A stretch of DNA of 27,527 nt from Bacteroidota bacterium (GCA_947468985.1 CANINJ010000001.1:1-27527); one strand, 5' to 3'; positions 8,801 through 18,499 are shown, counted from the stretch's first letter. Program-made: numbers and translations. The notes: generated from the sequence alone by a model not told the origin.

Positions 8801-11800
8801 TCTTCAATAAATGTAAATCATACGAGTGGTATGTTTACAGACAAATTGATCTATGTTAAATTTTCTCCAACTACAACTACAGCTTATGCTTCTACTATTA
8901 CTATTAGTGGTGGCGGATTAGCAACAAATGTAGATGTTGCCTTAACGGGAACAGTTACAGAAAGTTTAAATGGTTTATATTCTGTAGGAGCAACTAATTT
9001 AGCGGGTGAAGCAGGTCATTTTGCTACATTAACAGCTGCACTTACTGCATATAATTCATATTGCTTAACAGGTCCAGTAGTGTTTAGTTTAACAGATACG
9101 TCTTATTCATCTGCAGAAACATTTCCTATTGTTGTAAATGCAAATACATTAGCAAGTGCTATCAATACCTTAACAATAAAACCAGCAACGGGTGTTGTTA
9201 CGTCAATTACAGGATCATCAACAGCAGCGATTATTAAGTTAAATGGTGCTGATTATGTTATTTTAGACGGTTCTAATGCTAATGCTACGGATAAAAGTTT
9301 AACAATTGCTAATACCAATACAGGCACTTCAAGTGCGGTAGTTTGGATGGCTAGTATTGCTACTCCTTTAAATGGAGCTACAAACAATACGGTTAAAAAT
9401 TGTATTATTACAGGAAATGCGCCAGCAACTACTTTAGCCGGTGTTATTACATCTGGTACTACTATTACTGCTGTTGCTGATGCGGGGAATACTAATAATA
9501 CTATTCAAAACAATTTAATTACAGCAGCTTATTATGGTGTTGGTATGGCAGGTTCTGCAGCCGGTGATGCCTCTAATAGTATTCTTAACAATACAATTGG
9601 GTCTTCTGTTGCTGCATCAAAAATTGGTTTAAATGGAGTATTTATTTCAAATCAAACAGGAGTAAATATATCAAGTAATACTGTTGTTGGAGTTACTGCG
9701 AGTGGAAATGTTAATTTAGCAGGTATCTATGTTGGCGGATTGACAACAGGAGGTTCTATCTCTAAAAATAAAATTAGTAATGTATTAAATGCTACAACTA
9801 GACAAGCCTATGGTATTCAATTAAATTCTACTTCTACAACTAGTGGATTGACTTTGGATAACAATATGATTTACGACGTTATCAATATTGGAGGAAACGC
9901 TACAGTTACTAGAGGTGCCCACGGTATCGCACTTGTTACTGGTGGGGGTTATAAAATTTATAACAATACGGTGAACATGAATACTACAGCAGCTAGTGCA
10001 ACTATTACTACTTCTGCTTTATATATTACTTCCGGGGTTGTAGGTTTAGATATTAGAAATAATATTTTTGCTAACCCTCAAACGCAAGGAACTCGTTATG
10101 CTATTTATGATGCAACTGCTACAAATGCTGCATATACAACTATAGATTATAACAATTATTCTTGTGCAGGTACAGCTTTAGGAAATATAAATGCAATTGA
10201 TAGAACAGATCTTGCTGCTATTGTAACTGGCTTTGGACAAAATGCAAATTCTAAAGCAATTACACCTAATTTTGTTTCGGCTACCGATATGCACATGAAT
10301 TTGGGAACAAATTTTGCATTTGAGAATTTGGCTACCCCAATTGCAGGTATAACAACAGATATAGACGGAGAGGTACGTTCGGGTTCAACTCCAGATATAG
10401 GAGCTGATGAATTTACAACCTTAGATTGTACAACACAAACTTTAACAGCAGGTACAGTTTCTGCAACTAACCCAGCATTATGTGGAACAGGAAGTACTAC
10501 GATTACTGCTACAGGTTACACGATAGGTATTAATACTACATATGAGTGGGAAAGTGCTACCGATATGGCTTTTACTACGCCGGTTAGTATGGGAGCAGCA
10601 TCTGCAACATATACAAATCTTGCAACGGGAATCATAACAACTACTACCTATTACAGATTAAAAGCAATTTGTAGTGGTACTACTATGGCTTATGCTACAC
10701 CTATTGCGGTTGTAGTAAATACACCTGCGGTAACTACAGTTTCTGCTGCGGTAACTATTTGTAACGGAACATCTACTCCATTAACTGCTGCTGGTTCTTC
10801 TAATTATGCTTGGTCACCTGCAACTGGATTATCAGTTACAACTGGAACTTCAGTTACAGCTTCTCCTACAGCTACAACAACCTATACCGTTACAGGTACT
10901 GATGCGAACGGATGTTCAACAACGGCTACGGTAGTTGTTACAGTGAATCCTACACCAAGTGCAATTATTATAGCGCCGCCTGCTGCAATTTGTAGTGGTG
11001 GAACAGCTACACTGTCTTCATCAGGAGGTAATGTAACTAGCGCAGGTACGGTTGTTATTGGTTCAGCTACTACATTAACTGCTGCTGCTACTACAGAGCC
11101 TACAGCATTCAACAATAGGTATAAACATTATTGGATGCAAATGGTATTTACTCCCTCAGAATTGTCTGCAGCAGGTTTATCTGCGGGTAACATTTCTGCG
11201 GTTAAATTTAATATTACAACACTTGGAGACGCAAGTAATGTTACTGATTTAAAGGTTAGAATGGGTAATGCTGCTTCTGGAACTTTAACAACTTTTCAAT
11301 CAACAGGCTTAACATTAGTTAAAACAGCTGCAACCTACTCTTATATTGTTGGTGAAAATACAATTACTTTTGACACGCCTTACACTTGGGATGGAACTTC
11401 AAATTTAATTTTTGATTTAAGAAGTACAGGTGCTGATAATTTAAACAATGCAATTACTTATTATACTGCTACTACTGGAAATACTGTAGCTACTGCTACT
11501 ACTTCCACTGTTTCAACTTCTGATGGTTTTGCTGCTACTATTCCAACTGCAACTTTGAGTACTAAAAGATTAAACACACAATTTGTGGGAGTAATTTCAG
11601 CACCTGGTTCAATTATATGGTCGCCTACAACAGATTTATATACTGATGCTGCGGCTACAACTGCTTATACGGGTACTGCTGCTGCAGTGGTTTATGCTAA
11701 ATTAACAGCACCAGCTACCTATACAGCAACATCAACATTAGGTTCGTGTTCAGTATCTACTCCAGTAACGGTAACACCAAATCCGTTACCTACTATTACA

Positions 11801-14800
11801 TTAGACGCAACTACTCCAGTATGTAATGGAGGTACAAGTTCTTCATTAAGTTATACTGCTACAACCGGTACGCCTACTCAATACACAATTGATTTTAATG
11901 CAGCAGCTGAATTAGCTGGTTTTGCAGATGTCCCATATACTACATTAACTTCACCTATTGCTTTATCAGTGCTAACTGGTGCTACTCCAGGTACTTATAC
12001 TGGAACTATTACGGTTAAAAATGCAAATGGATGTATAAGTGCAACACCACAAACATTTACAGTTGTAATTAACACACCAGTAGCCATTACTACACAACCA
12101 AGTAACTCGGTTTCATTAGAGAATTCAAATGCTTCCTTTACGGTGGCGGCTTCGGGTTCAGGGTTAACTTATCAATGGCAAGAAAGTACAGATAACGGTG
12201 TAACTTGGAACAATATTATTGGTGCTACAAGTGCAACATATACTGCACTATCTGTTTCTAATTCAATGAACGGTTACAATTATAAATGTATCGTTTCTGG
12301 TGCTGCACCTTGTACATCAGTTACATCAAATGTGGTTTCGTTAACAATTAGTACAACAGCTATTGCAACACAACCAGTTTCTACTACTATTTGTAGTAAT
12401 GGTACTGCTACATTTACTATAGCTACATCTGGTACACCTCCAACATACCAATGGCAAGTAAGTACTAATAATGGTACTTTATGGTCTGATATTGTAGGTG
12501 AAACGACTACTACGTTAACGGTTTCTGGTTTAACTGCAGCCACATCACAAAGATATAGATGTGTGTTGAGTGGTTTAATTAATTCAGATGCTGCCATATT
12601 AACAGTTAATGATATAGTAGCTATTACCACACAACCTTCAGATGTTACCGTTTGTTCAAATGCTGCTAATGCAACATTTACAACTGCTGCTACTGGTACA
12701 GGATTAACGTACCAATGGCAACAAAGAGCAAACAGCTCTGGAACATGGGCAAATGTGGGAACAGGAACAACAGGTGGTACTACAGCTACATTAACCATTG
12801 CTACCCTTACACCAGGTTTAGATGGTTATCAATATCAATGTATCGTTACAGGTACTGCGCCTTGTGTATCTCCAACTCCAACTACTGCTACTTTAAGTGT
12901 GACAGGTTATACTATTGTTAACTCTGCTTCAAATAATAATAATAATATTTGTAATGGAGGTTCTGTTACGTTTACTGCAACACCAACAGCAAGTTCTCCA
13001 GCAATAACTTACAGTTGGATATGTGCCACTGCAGGAAGTGGAGCTACTACAGCTGTCACTGGAAGTTCAGCAATAATTACACCTACACAATTAGGAACAT
13101 ATACCTATACTTTAACTGCAACAGATGGAAGTTGTTCATTTACATCTACACAAACGATAACAGTTAATACGTTACCAGTAATTACTACTGCAACGGCTAA
13201 CCCTAACGTGGCTTGTGTTGGTAGTACAATAAATTTAGCTGCAACAATTGTTGGAATCGGTGCCGGAACTGCTACTGTGGGTACGGGAACTTCATTAACT
13301 GGAGATTGGGATTATGTAACTGCATTTAATAACAGATGGCCTTCTTACAGAATGCAAATGGTATTCACCGCAGCAGAATTACAAGCAGCTGGATTGTCAG
13401 CCGGAAATATTACTTCAATGGCATTCAAAATTGCTACTTTAGGTTCCGCTGCTACTAACCCTGCAACCGTAATTAAAATTGGTACTTCTTCAGTATCTGC
13501 TTTAACTACTACATTTGAATCTACAACTGGTTATACCACAGTTTATCCATCTCAAACCTATACACATACCGCTAGTGGTATTCAGACTATTCCTTTCTCA
13601 ACTCCGTTTGTTTGGAATGGTACTTCAAATATCATTATTGATATGTTACAAAATGGTGCTGATGCTTCAAATAACTCCCAAACGTATTACTCGGTAACAA
13701 CTGCCAATACGGTAGCTTGTACCAGTGTATCGTCTACAGCTACAATTACTGCATACAACACCCGTCCAAATGTAGTGTTTGGCGGTCAAGCACTAGCAAA
13801 TGTTACTTCTAGTTACAACTGGTCTTGGAATTCTACTCCTGCAATTACTACTGCAGCAGGCACTACTGTTTTACCTACTGGAGCAACAACAACGTATACT
13901 GTAACTGCAACTAACCCAACTACGGGTTGTAGCGCAACTCAAGACGTTACTGTTTCAACTGCTGTATCTGCATTGGCATTAACAGGTGTAACTCCTGCTT
14001 CTTCAAATGTATGTGTAGGAGGTTCTGTTACTTTAACAGGTGCTCCAACTGGTGGCTGTATTCCTTACTTGTATTCATGGAGTGATGGGACAACCGTTGT
14101 AGGAACTACAGCGTCAATATCAGTATCACCTACTTCTACAAAAACCTATACACTTACCGTTACCGATAATGGTGGTGTAATTGTTACTGGGTCTAGTACT
14201 ATAACTGTAAACAATCCACAACCAACATCCGTTGCAGGAGAAACAAAATGTGCAACTAGTGCTACATTTGCATTAGGAGCTACAGTATCAAATGCTAACA
14301 ATTTATTAAATTGGTATGCTGGACCTACAGGTGGAAGTGCTTTAGCTTCAGGTGCTACATTTACAACACCATCCTTATCAGCAACAACTACTTATTATGT
14401 TGAAGAGAGAAGTTTAGATCCAATTATCAATAATATAGGTCTAGATAACACAGCAGTACCTAGTTCAACTGGCGCATCATCTGAAAGAGGTATTTTGTTT
14501 ACTGCAACTAAGGCATTTACTTTATTATCTGCAGAATATTATTCTCCTACTACTTCAGTATCCAACACTGTTATTGTAAGATTAGTAGATAATGTTTCAG
14601 GCACACAAATTGCAACTAGAACTATTATTGTTCCCCAAGGTGCTTCGGCTAGTTGGTATACTATGAATATTGGATTTGATATTGTTCCTGGTACTTATAG
14701 ATTACTAGCATCATTTTCACAATCAGTAAACAGAAGTATTTCCGGATTTACTTATCCATACACTCTTGGGGCTTTAGGGACAATTACTTCTGGATATGAT

Positions 14801-16669
14801 TCAGGGGTATCTTCAACTACATATAGTTATTTTCATAATATAAATATACAAGAGTTTTGTACAGGAGTTCGTGTACCAGTAACGGCTACATTGAATACAC
14901 CGCCAGTCTTAATATTGGGTAGTTCAACAGCAACCATTTGTAGCGGTCAGTCAACTACTTCTGCCGTTGCAGTTACAAGTTTGGCTTCTAGTTTTAACAC
15001 CTATACTTGGTCACCTTCACCTACTAGCGTTTCAGGAGATGAAATTACAGGTTGGATATTTAGTCCATCTGTTTCAACAACGTATACCTTAACGGCTTCT
15101 GATGGAACATGTAGTAATACGGCTACTTTTGCAGTAACTGTAAATCCATTACCAACTACAGTAACAATAGCACCAACATCAGCCTCAGTTTGTGTTGATA
15201 CGGTTTTACCATTAGTTGCAACAGGAGGAACGATTTCCAGTTCATATAACTTTATTGAGAATTTTAATGGCGCTACGATGCCTGCAGGCTGGGTAACATA
15301 TAGCCCAACAACTACGTCTGCAGTAATTATTTCAGCTTCTGCAAATGCTGGTGGAACTGCCAATGAATTGGGTTTAAGTTTTACAAATGCTACCACGACT
15401 GAAACAGATACCTATTATGCTTCTATGCCAGTTTTCAATGCATCGGCACTTAATTCACTTCAATTAAATTTTAAATATTTATTAAGTAATTACAGTGCTA
15501 CTACTTATCCTTATGTATTTAAAGTTCAAACATCTTCTGATAATACAAATTGGTCAGATGCGTTTACATTTACACCTTCTGGTGGAACAGCTTATACTGC
15601 TCAAAATCAAACAGTAAGTTTGAGTGGGTTACAAGGAATTTCAACAGCTTATGTAAGATTCGCAGTGATTGGAAGGGTATTCGGTTGTAATTATGTTGCA
15701 ATTGATGACGTTAATGTTACAGGTATTGGATCTGTTCCTACAGCTACTACTTGGACTCCAATTGCAAATTTATATACTGATCTAGCTGCAACTACTCCTT
15801 ATACACTAGGAACAAGTGCAACAACAGTTTACTTTAAATCTAGTACTGTTGCTGCAGCAGCTACGTATACTGCAACAGCAACATCTGTTGCTGGTTGTAC
15901 TTCAACTGCAACTGTTCCTGTAACGGTTAATGCCAATACTACTTTAGCTTTAACCTCTGCAAATGCAACTCAAACGGTTTGTGAAGGTACTGCAATTGCA
16001 AATATTGTTTATACTGTGACTAATGGAACTGGGGTTACGGCAACGTTACCTTCAGGTTTAAGTGGTGCTTTAGTTGGAAATACGTACACTATTAGTGGTA
16101 TTCCAACTGCAGCGGGTGCTATTTCTGTAATAGGAACGGGACTTTGTACTGCCTCAGCAGCATTAACTGGAGTTATAACTATTAATACAACTGCAACTCC
16201 TACAGGTTTAGCTATTCAAGATTCTTGTTTAGGAACTATTGCAGACTTCATAGTTTCAGGAGATATAGGTGCGGTATTTACTTGGTATGCTACCAATACT
16301 TCTACAGTAGCAATTTCTTCAACAACTCCAGCGGTATTGAATACATCTTATTATGTATCTCAAATGGTTAATGGTTGCGAAGGACCAAGATTGGAAGTTA
16401 CTGCTTCTGGGCCATGTTTAGGTAAAGAAGAGTTTGATTTAGCTAGCTTCTCTTACTATCCAAACCCAACAAGTGATATTGTAAACATTAGTTATTCTAA
16501 AGAAATTACTCATGTGAAAGTATTTAATATGATAGGGCAACAATTCTTGAACAAAGATATTAATGCTACAACTACTCAAATTGATATGTCAGGTTATGCT
16601 AATGGAGCTTACTTCATTCAAGTGTCAACTGAAAATGCAATGAAAACTGTTAGAGTTATCAAAAAATAA
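5816..16669 (+). CDS. Giant modular T9SS cargo protein (beta-helix, Ig-like, type A sorting domain)
   Basis: This 3617-residue, Thr/Ser/Ala/Asn-rich exported protein carries a signal peptide at about 30-51 (cut after SNA, before Q52), behind an unusual charged N-terminal extension. A later start at M16 (5861) is possible. Modules in order: first parallel beta-helix with NNTI-type repeats (about 60-831), closing with DIGADEF (832-838); FnIII-like domain (about 843-934); ASPM/Hydin-like Ig domain (about 937-1047); second beta-helix (about 1050-1526), closing with DIGADEF (1527-1533); PKD/Ig-like repeats with paired Cys; a FNNR module (about 1740-1927); three TYQWQ-type Ig domains (about 2090-2364); a second FNNR module (about 2480-2662); a jelly-roll-like domain (about 2872-3022); a MAM/choice-of-anchor-like domain (about 3143-3305); and a type A T9SS C-terminal domain (about 3540-3617) with SYYPNPTSD, VFNMIGQ and GAYFIQV. 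It is probably a surface-anchored or secreted adhesin-like protein. No catalytic domain is recognised and the ligand is unknown. The frame is open throughout. Confidence 0.93.
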   Translation: MNQNYNFVRGLFSQVMNTRKEETKSSSPKKQTLLSFVTVLVTLFCFTQSNAQVTLTNPGNTTPAMSSTYTSLSLAIADVNTRTAISGPVIITLDASSPQTAPAGGYSITNTAITGGSDTNRFIFDGGGNTITAGVGANTTTDAFFKIIGADFITLQNFVMAESIGNTTATTQIEWGIALLYSSISNGAQNCTIQNNTITLNRTNPNSVGIYSNSTHSATAVTTSVTTVTSGNNNLKVYGNTISNVNLGIVVVGPTLAANTNTGIDIGGSSALTGNTITNFGTTSTGITFINVSGTINGILVRNSIGFNVSYNNITSSNGGVNAAATTLRGIFIPAASNTPTGTFTNKINNNTIALTHGFTSGTIQGVTVEATTGTATSTQNINNNNFTALQSAVATSGAITAISNVMPNLVNNFNGNTFTNITSNTTGSFTFFSNGGLTVPVNGTMSLSNNSIVTGFSKTGVGGTVTIFSTSGSSPSTVTSTYNSNNFSNISLTGATAFTGLLVQDGVAAGGPVTSIQNNTFNNITTGAGAVSVMYSGWQSPGSITTGNTITNISSSGTSILALGVTGSTSTTMNVYGNTIGNISSTGAATVIGIDLASGNFTNLNNNKIYGLTADNAAGIVNGIRISGGTTVNVYNNIVGNLFAPSTTSTSDAIRGINITTTVALSTLKLYYNTIRLNATSSGANFGSSSIFHTYSATGTTAALDLRNNIIVNASGANGTGLAVAFRRSAATDLANFATTSNNNLYFGTSGVYTDGTNTDATLAAYKTRVSTRDTNSISNNPTFASTTGSDLTYLHFAPVVNNVGIDRGAVAISGYTTDFDGNTRDVSNPDIGADEFTAVVACATYSAPADAATGQAQTGVQLTWTAAANASGYDVYFDQNTTPTTVVATNQAGITYNTGILAASTTYYWKIVPKNGAGAASCATIWSFTTPAAVPTLGTIPSAPTAVAFTNVCNNTTSAAVTFTMNGINLTGTDVTIAAPAGFTVSEDNITFSSSINVNHTSGMFTDKLIYVKFSPTTTTAYASTITISGGGLATNVDVALTGTVTESLNGLYSVGATNLAGEAGHFATLTAALTAYNSYCLTGPVVFSLTDTSYSSAETFPIVVNANTLASAINTLTIKPATGVVTSITGSSTAAIIKLNGADYVILDGSNANATDKSLTIANTNTGTSSAVVWMASIATPLNGATNNTVKNCIITGNAPATTLAGVITSGTTITAVADAGNTNNTIQNNLITAAYYGVGMAGSAAGDASNSILNNTIGSSVAASKIGLNGVFISNQTGVNISSNTVVGVTASGNVNLAGIYVGGLTTGGSISKNKISNVLNATTRQAYGIQLNSTSTTSGLTLDNNMIYDVINIGGNATVTRGAHGIALVTGGGYKIYNNTVNMNTTAASATITTSALYITSGVVGLDIRNNIFANPQTQGTRYAIYDATATNAAYTTIDYNNYSCAGTALGNINAIDRTDLAAIVTGFGQNANSKAITPNFVSATDMHMNLGTNFAFENLATPIAGITTDIDGEVRSGSTPDIGADEFTTLDCTTQTLTAGTVSATNPALCGTGSTTITATGYTIGINTTYEWESATDMAFTTPVSMGAASATYTNLATGIITTTTYYRLKAICSGTTMAYATPIAVVVNTPAVTTVSAAVTICNGTSTPLTAAGSSNYAWSPATGLSVTTGTSVTASPTATTTYTVTGTDANGCSTTATVVVTVNPTPSAIIIAPPAAICSGGTATLSSSGGNVTSAGTVVIGSATTLTAAATTEPTAFNNRYKHYWMQMVFTPSELSAAGLSAGNISAVKFNITTLGDASNVTDLKVRMGNAASGTLTTFQSTGLTLVKTAATYSYIVGENTITFDTPYTWDGTSNLIFDLRSTGADNLNNAITYYTATTGNTVATATTSTVSTSDGFAATIPTATLSTKRLNTQFVGVISAPGSIIWSPTTDLYTDAAATTAYTGTAAAVVYAKLTAPATYTATSTLGSCSVSTPVTVTPNPLPTITLDATTPVCNGGTSSSLSYTATTGTPTQYTIDFNAAAELAGFADVPYTTLTSPIALSVLTGATPGTYTGTITVKNANGCISATPQTFTVVINTPVAITTQPSNSVSLENSNASFTVAASGSGLTYQWQESTDNGVTWNNIIGATSATYTALSVSNSMNGYNYKCIVSGAAPCTSVTSNVVSLTISTTAIATQPVSTTICSNGTATFTIATSGTPPTYQWQVSTNNGTLWSDIVGETTTTLTVSGLTAATSQRYRCVLSGLINSDAAILTVNDIVAITTQPSDVTVCSNAANATFTTAATGTGLTYQWQQRANSSGTWANVGTGTTGGTTATLTIATLTPGLDGYQYQCIVTGTAPCVSPTPTTATLSVTGYTIVNSASNNNNNICNGGSVTFTATPTASSPAITYSWICATAGSGATTAVTGSSAIITPTQLGTYTYTLTATDGSCSFTSTQTITVNTLPVITTATANPNVACVGSTINLAATIVGIGAGTATVGTGTSLTGDWDYVTAFNNRWPSYRMQMVFTAAELQAAGLSAGNITSMAFKIATLGSAATNPATVIKIGTSSVSALTTTFESTTGYTTVYPSQTYTHTASGIQTIPFSTPFVWNGTSNIIIDMLQNGADASNNSQTYYSVTTANTVACTSVSSTATITAYNTRPNVVFGGQALANVTSSYNWSWNSTPAITTAAGTTVLPTGATTTYTVTATNPTTGCSATQDVTVSTAVSALALTGVTPASSNVCVGGSVTLTGAPTGGCIPYLYSWSDGTTVVGTTASISVSPTSTKTYTLTVTDNGGVIVTGSSTITVNNPQPTSVAGETKCATSATFALGATVSNANNLLNWYAGPTGGSALASGATFTTPSLSATTTYYVEERSLDPIINNIGLDNTAVPSSTGASSERGILFTATKAFTLLSAEYYSPTTSVSNTVIVRLVDNVSGTQIATRTIIVPQGASASWYTMNIGFDIVPGTYRLLASFSQSVNRSISGFTYPYTLGALGTITSGYDSGVSSTTYSYFHNINIQEFCTGVRVPVTATLNTPPVLILGSSTATICSGQSTTSAVAVTSLASSFNTYTWSPSPTSVSGDEITGWIFSPSVSTTYTLTASDGTCSNTATFAVTVNPLPTTVTIAPTSASVCVDTVLPLVATGGTISSSYNFIENFNGATMPAGWVTYSPTTTSAVIISASANAGGTANELGLSFTNATTTETDTYYASMPVFNASALNSLQLNFKYLLSNYSATTYPYVFKVQTSSDNTNWSDAFTFTPSGGTAYTAQNQTVSLSGLQGISTAYVRFAVIGRVFGCNYVAIDDVNVTGIGSVPTATTWTPIANLYTDLAATTPYTLGTSATTVYFKSSTVAAAATYTATATSVAGCTSTATVPVTVNANTTLALTSANATQTVCEGTAIANIVYTVTNGTGVTATLPSGLSGALVGNTYTISGIPTAAGAISVIGTGLCTASAALTGVITINTTATPTGLAIQDSCLGTIADFIVSGDIGAVFTWYATNTSTVAISSTTPAVLNTSYYVSQMVNGCEGPRLEVTASGPCLGKEEFDLASFSYYPNPTSDIVNISYSKEITHVKVFNMIGQQFLNKDINATTTQIDMSGYANGAYFIQVSTENAMKTVRVIKK
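11033..11596 (+). repeat. FNNR module, copy 1 (inside the giant T9SS gene)
   Basis: Residues about 1740-1927 form a module that recurs later in the same protein. Shared landmarks are AFNNR, MQMVFT, the AAGLSAGNI turn, an ATLG/TTLGD-like strand, W-D/N-GTSN-L/I-I-F/I-D and a TYYT/S segment. I do not recognise it as a named domain; a beta-sandwich is likely. The DNA copies have diverged considerably, which points to an old duplication or independent acquisition. Confidence 0.65.
13253..13801 (+). repeat. FNNR module, copy 2 (inside the giant T9SS gene)
   Basis: Residues about 2480-2662 repeat the module at 1740-1927, with AFNNRW, MQMVFTAAEL, AAGLSAGNITS, VWNGTSNIIIDM and the QTYYS segment. Both copies interrupt a PKD/Ig-like domain: a cysteine-containing segment precedes each, and a Trp-containing strand (IIWSP or YNWSWN) resumes after it. 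This suggests the module is an insert inside an Ig-like fold rather than a free-standing link. Confidence 0.6.
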
Positions 16670-16687
16670 CACTAACTTTTAGATACT

Positions 16688-16728
16688 AAAAAATCCCATT
16701 CACTTAGTGAATGGGATTTTTTTTATTT
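16688..16728. terminator. Bidirectional terminator between the giant gene and prfC
   Basis: A strong hairpin with arms AAAAAATCCCATTCAC and GTGAATGGGATTTTTT closes on a short TTA loop. It is followed by a T tract on the + strand and has an equivalent T tract on the - strand. It lies 19 bp past the stop of the giant gene and beyond the end of prfC, so it can end both converging transcripts. Confidence 0.9.
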
Positions 16729-16778
16729 AATAATTTAAATAATATAAAAGTAAATTTCTTTATTCTGCTTCAAGCAAT

Positions 16779-18368
16779 TTATTCAAACTCTGAAGTAAAG
16801 AACAATTTTACATTTGGAAATTTATTTTGTGTCATTTGAATGGTGAAATCCGAATCGGCTAAAAACACTAATTGGTTGTATTTATCGTGTGCCAAAAATT
16901 TCTGTTTGATTCTTCTAAATTCTCTAAATTCTTCACTTTTAGGATCCGTGGGTTTTACCCAACATGCTTTGTGAACAGGGAAATTCTCATAGGAACATTT
17001 TGCTCCGTATTCGTGTTCCAATCGGTATTGAATTACTTCATATTGTAAAGCACCAACAGTTCCAATGATTTTTCGGTTGTTCAATTCTAATGTAAATAAC
17101 TGCGCCACACCTTCGTCCATTAACTGGTCAATTCCTTTGTCCAATTGTTTTGCTTTCATCGGATCAGCATTATTGATATATCTGAAATGTTCTGGCGAGA
17201 AACTTGGAATTCCCTTGAAACTCATAATTTCGCCTTCAGTTAAGGTATCACCAATCTTAAAATTCCCTGTATCGTGCAAGCCTACAATATCTCCTGGATA
17301 GGAAATGTCAACGATTTCTTTTTTCTCAGCGAAAAATGCATTTGGACTAGAAAACTTTAGATTTTTCTTTTGACGAACGTGATAATAGGGTTTGTTTCTT
17401 TCAAATGTTCCAGAAACAATTTTTATAAATGCCAATCTATCTCTGTGTTTTGGATCCATATTGGCGTGGATTTTAAATACAAAACCCGACATTTTTTCTT
17501 CTTTTGGGTCAACCAATCTTGTTTCGGAATCTTTTGGTCGTGGCGATGGAGCAATTTCTACAAAGCAATCCAACAATTCTCGAACTCCAAAATTATTCAA
17601 TGCAGAACCAAAAAACACAGGTTGCAATTTTCCATCTAAATAATCTTGACGATTAAATTTTGGATAAACTTCATCAATTAATTCTAATTCTTCTCGAAGT
17701 CGATCAGCAGGTTTTTGACCTATAATTTTTTCTAATTCAGGGTTTTTGACATCTGAAAAAGCAATCGTTTCTTCGATATTTTTTCGACTGTCGCCACTAA
17801 ATAAATTAATGTTTTGTTCCCAAAGATTATAAATTCCTTGAAAATCATAACCCATTCCAATCGGAAAACTCAACGGAGTTACTGTCAATCCTAATTTTTG
17901 TTCCACTTCATCCATTAAATCAAAGGCGTCTTTTCCTTCTCTATCTAATTTGTTGATAAAAACAATTATTGGAATATTACGCATTCTACAAACAGAAACT
18001 AATTTTTCGGTTTGCTCTTCAACTCCTTTTGCAACGTCAATTACCACAATAACGCTATCAACGGCGGTTAAAGTTCGGAAAGTATCTTCAGCAAAATCTT
18101 TGTGTCCAGGCGTATCAAGAATGTTTATTTTTTTGTCTTTATAATTAAATGCCAAAACCGAAGTAGAAACCGAAATTCCTCTTTGGCGTTCAATTTCCAT
18201 AAAATCGGAAGTCGCTCCTTTTTTAATTTTATTGTTTTTTACAGCACCTGCTTCCTGAATTGCCCCACCAAAAAGTAAAAGTTTTTCAGTTAAAGTAGTT
18301 TTTCCAGCATCGGGATGCGATATAATTCCGAAAGTTCTTCGTCTTTCAATTTCTTTTAAAAAGCTCAT
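16779..18368 (-). CDS. prfC: Peptide chain release factor 3
   Basis: This 529-residue translational GTPase recycles RF1 and RF2 from the ribosome after peptide release. The G1 loop SHPDAGKT is at 17-24, the switch II motif DTPGH at 85-89 and the G4 motif NKLD at 139-142. FAEDTFRTLTAVDS is the RF3-specific stretch that distinguishes it from EF-G. The C-terminal part has the expected YRLEHEYG and LADSDFT segments. The length matches the family and the gene is complete. It stands alone, convergent with the giant gene and divergent from the isomerase operon. A TATTTTTG -7 box lies 19 bp upstream of the ATG. Confidence 0.97.
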   Translation of the reverse strand: MSFLKEIERRRTFGIISHPDAGKTTLTEKLLLFGGAIQEAGAVKNNKIKKGATSDFMEIERQRGISVSTSVLAFNYKDKKINILDTPGHKDFAEDTFRTLTAVDSVIVVIDVAKGVEEQTEKLVSVCRMRNIPIIVFINKLDREGKDAFDLMDEVEQKLGLTVTPLSFPIGMGYDFQGIYNLWEQNINLFSGDSRKNIEETIAFSDVKNPELEKIIGQKPADRLREELELIDEVYPKFNRQDYLDGKLQPVFFGSALNNFGVRELLDCFVEIAPSPRPKDSETRLVDPKEEKMSGFVFKIHANMDPKHRDRLAFIKIVSGTFERNKPYYHVRQKKNLKFSSPNAFFAEKKEIVDISYPGDIVGLHDTGNFKIGDTLTEGEIMSFKGIPSFSPEHFRYINNADPMKAKQLDKGIDQLMDEGVAQLFTLELNNRKIIGTVGALQYEVIQYRLEHEYGAKCSYENFPVHKACWVKPTDPKSEEFREFRRIKQKFLAHDKYNQLVFLADSDFTIQMTQNKFPNVKLFFTSEFE

Positions 18369-18387
18369 ATATTGTATAAATGGATTG

Positions 18388-18395
18388 CAAAAATA
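18388..18395 (-). promoter_or_regulatory. Putative prfC -7 promoter box
   Basis: The complement of 18388-18395 reads TATTTTTG, a perfect TAnnTTTG box ending 19 bp before the prfC start codon. The nearest TTTG upstream is about 23 bp away rather than the usual 19-20, so the -33 element is uncertain. Confidence 0.4.
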
Positions 18396-18499
18396 CTATT
18401 TATTCAACAAATAATCCGCAAACTATTCAAAGAGAATAATGTTTACAATAAATTTCCATTCTTTTGTTAATAAAATTTTGTTAATAGTATTCCCTATAG

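Noticed and set aside
5888..15396. Several long leftward ORFs inside the giant gene
   Set aside because: They are by-products of the Thr/Ala/Val-biased codons of the coding strand; the residue make-up is unnatural and there are no starts with promoters.
5816..16669. Repetitive NNTI and ATY/TYT words that might suggest a CRISPR array or DNA tandem repeat
   Set aside because: The repetition is at the protein level, with diverged codons and irregular spacing, as expected for beta-helix and Ig-like domains.
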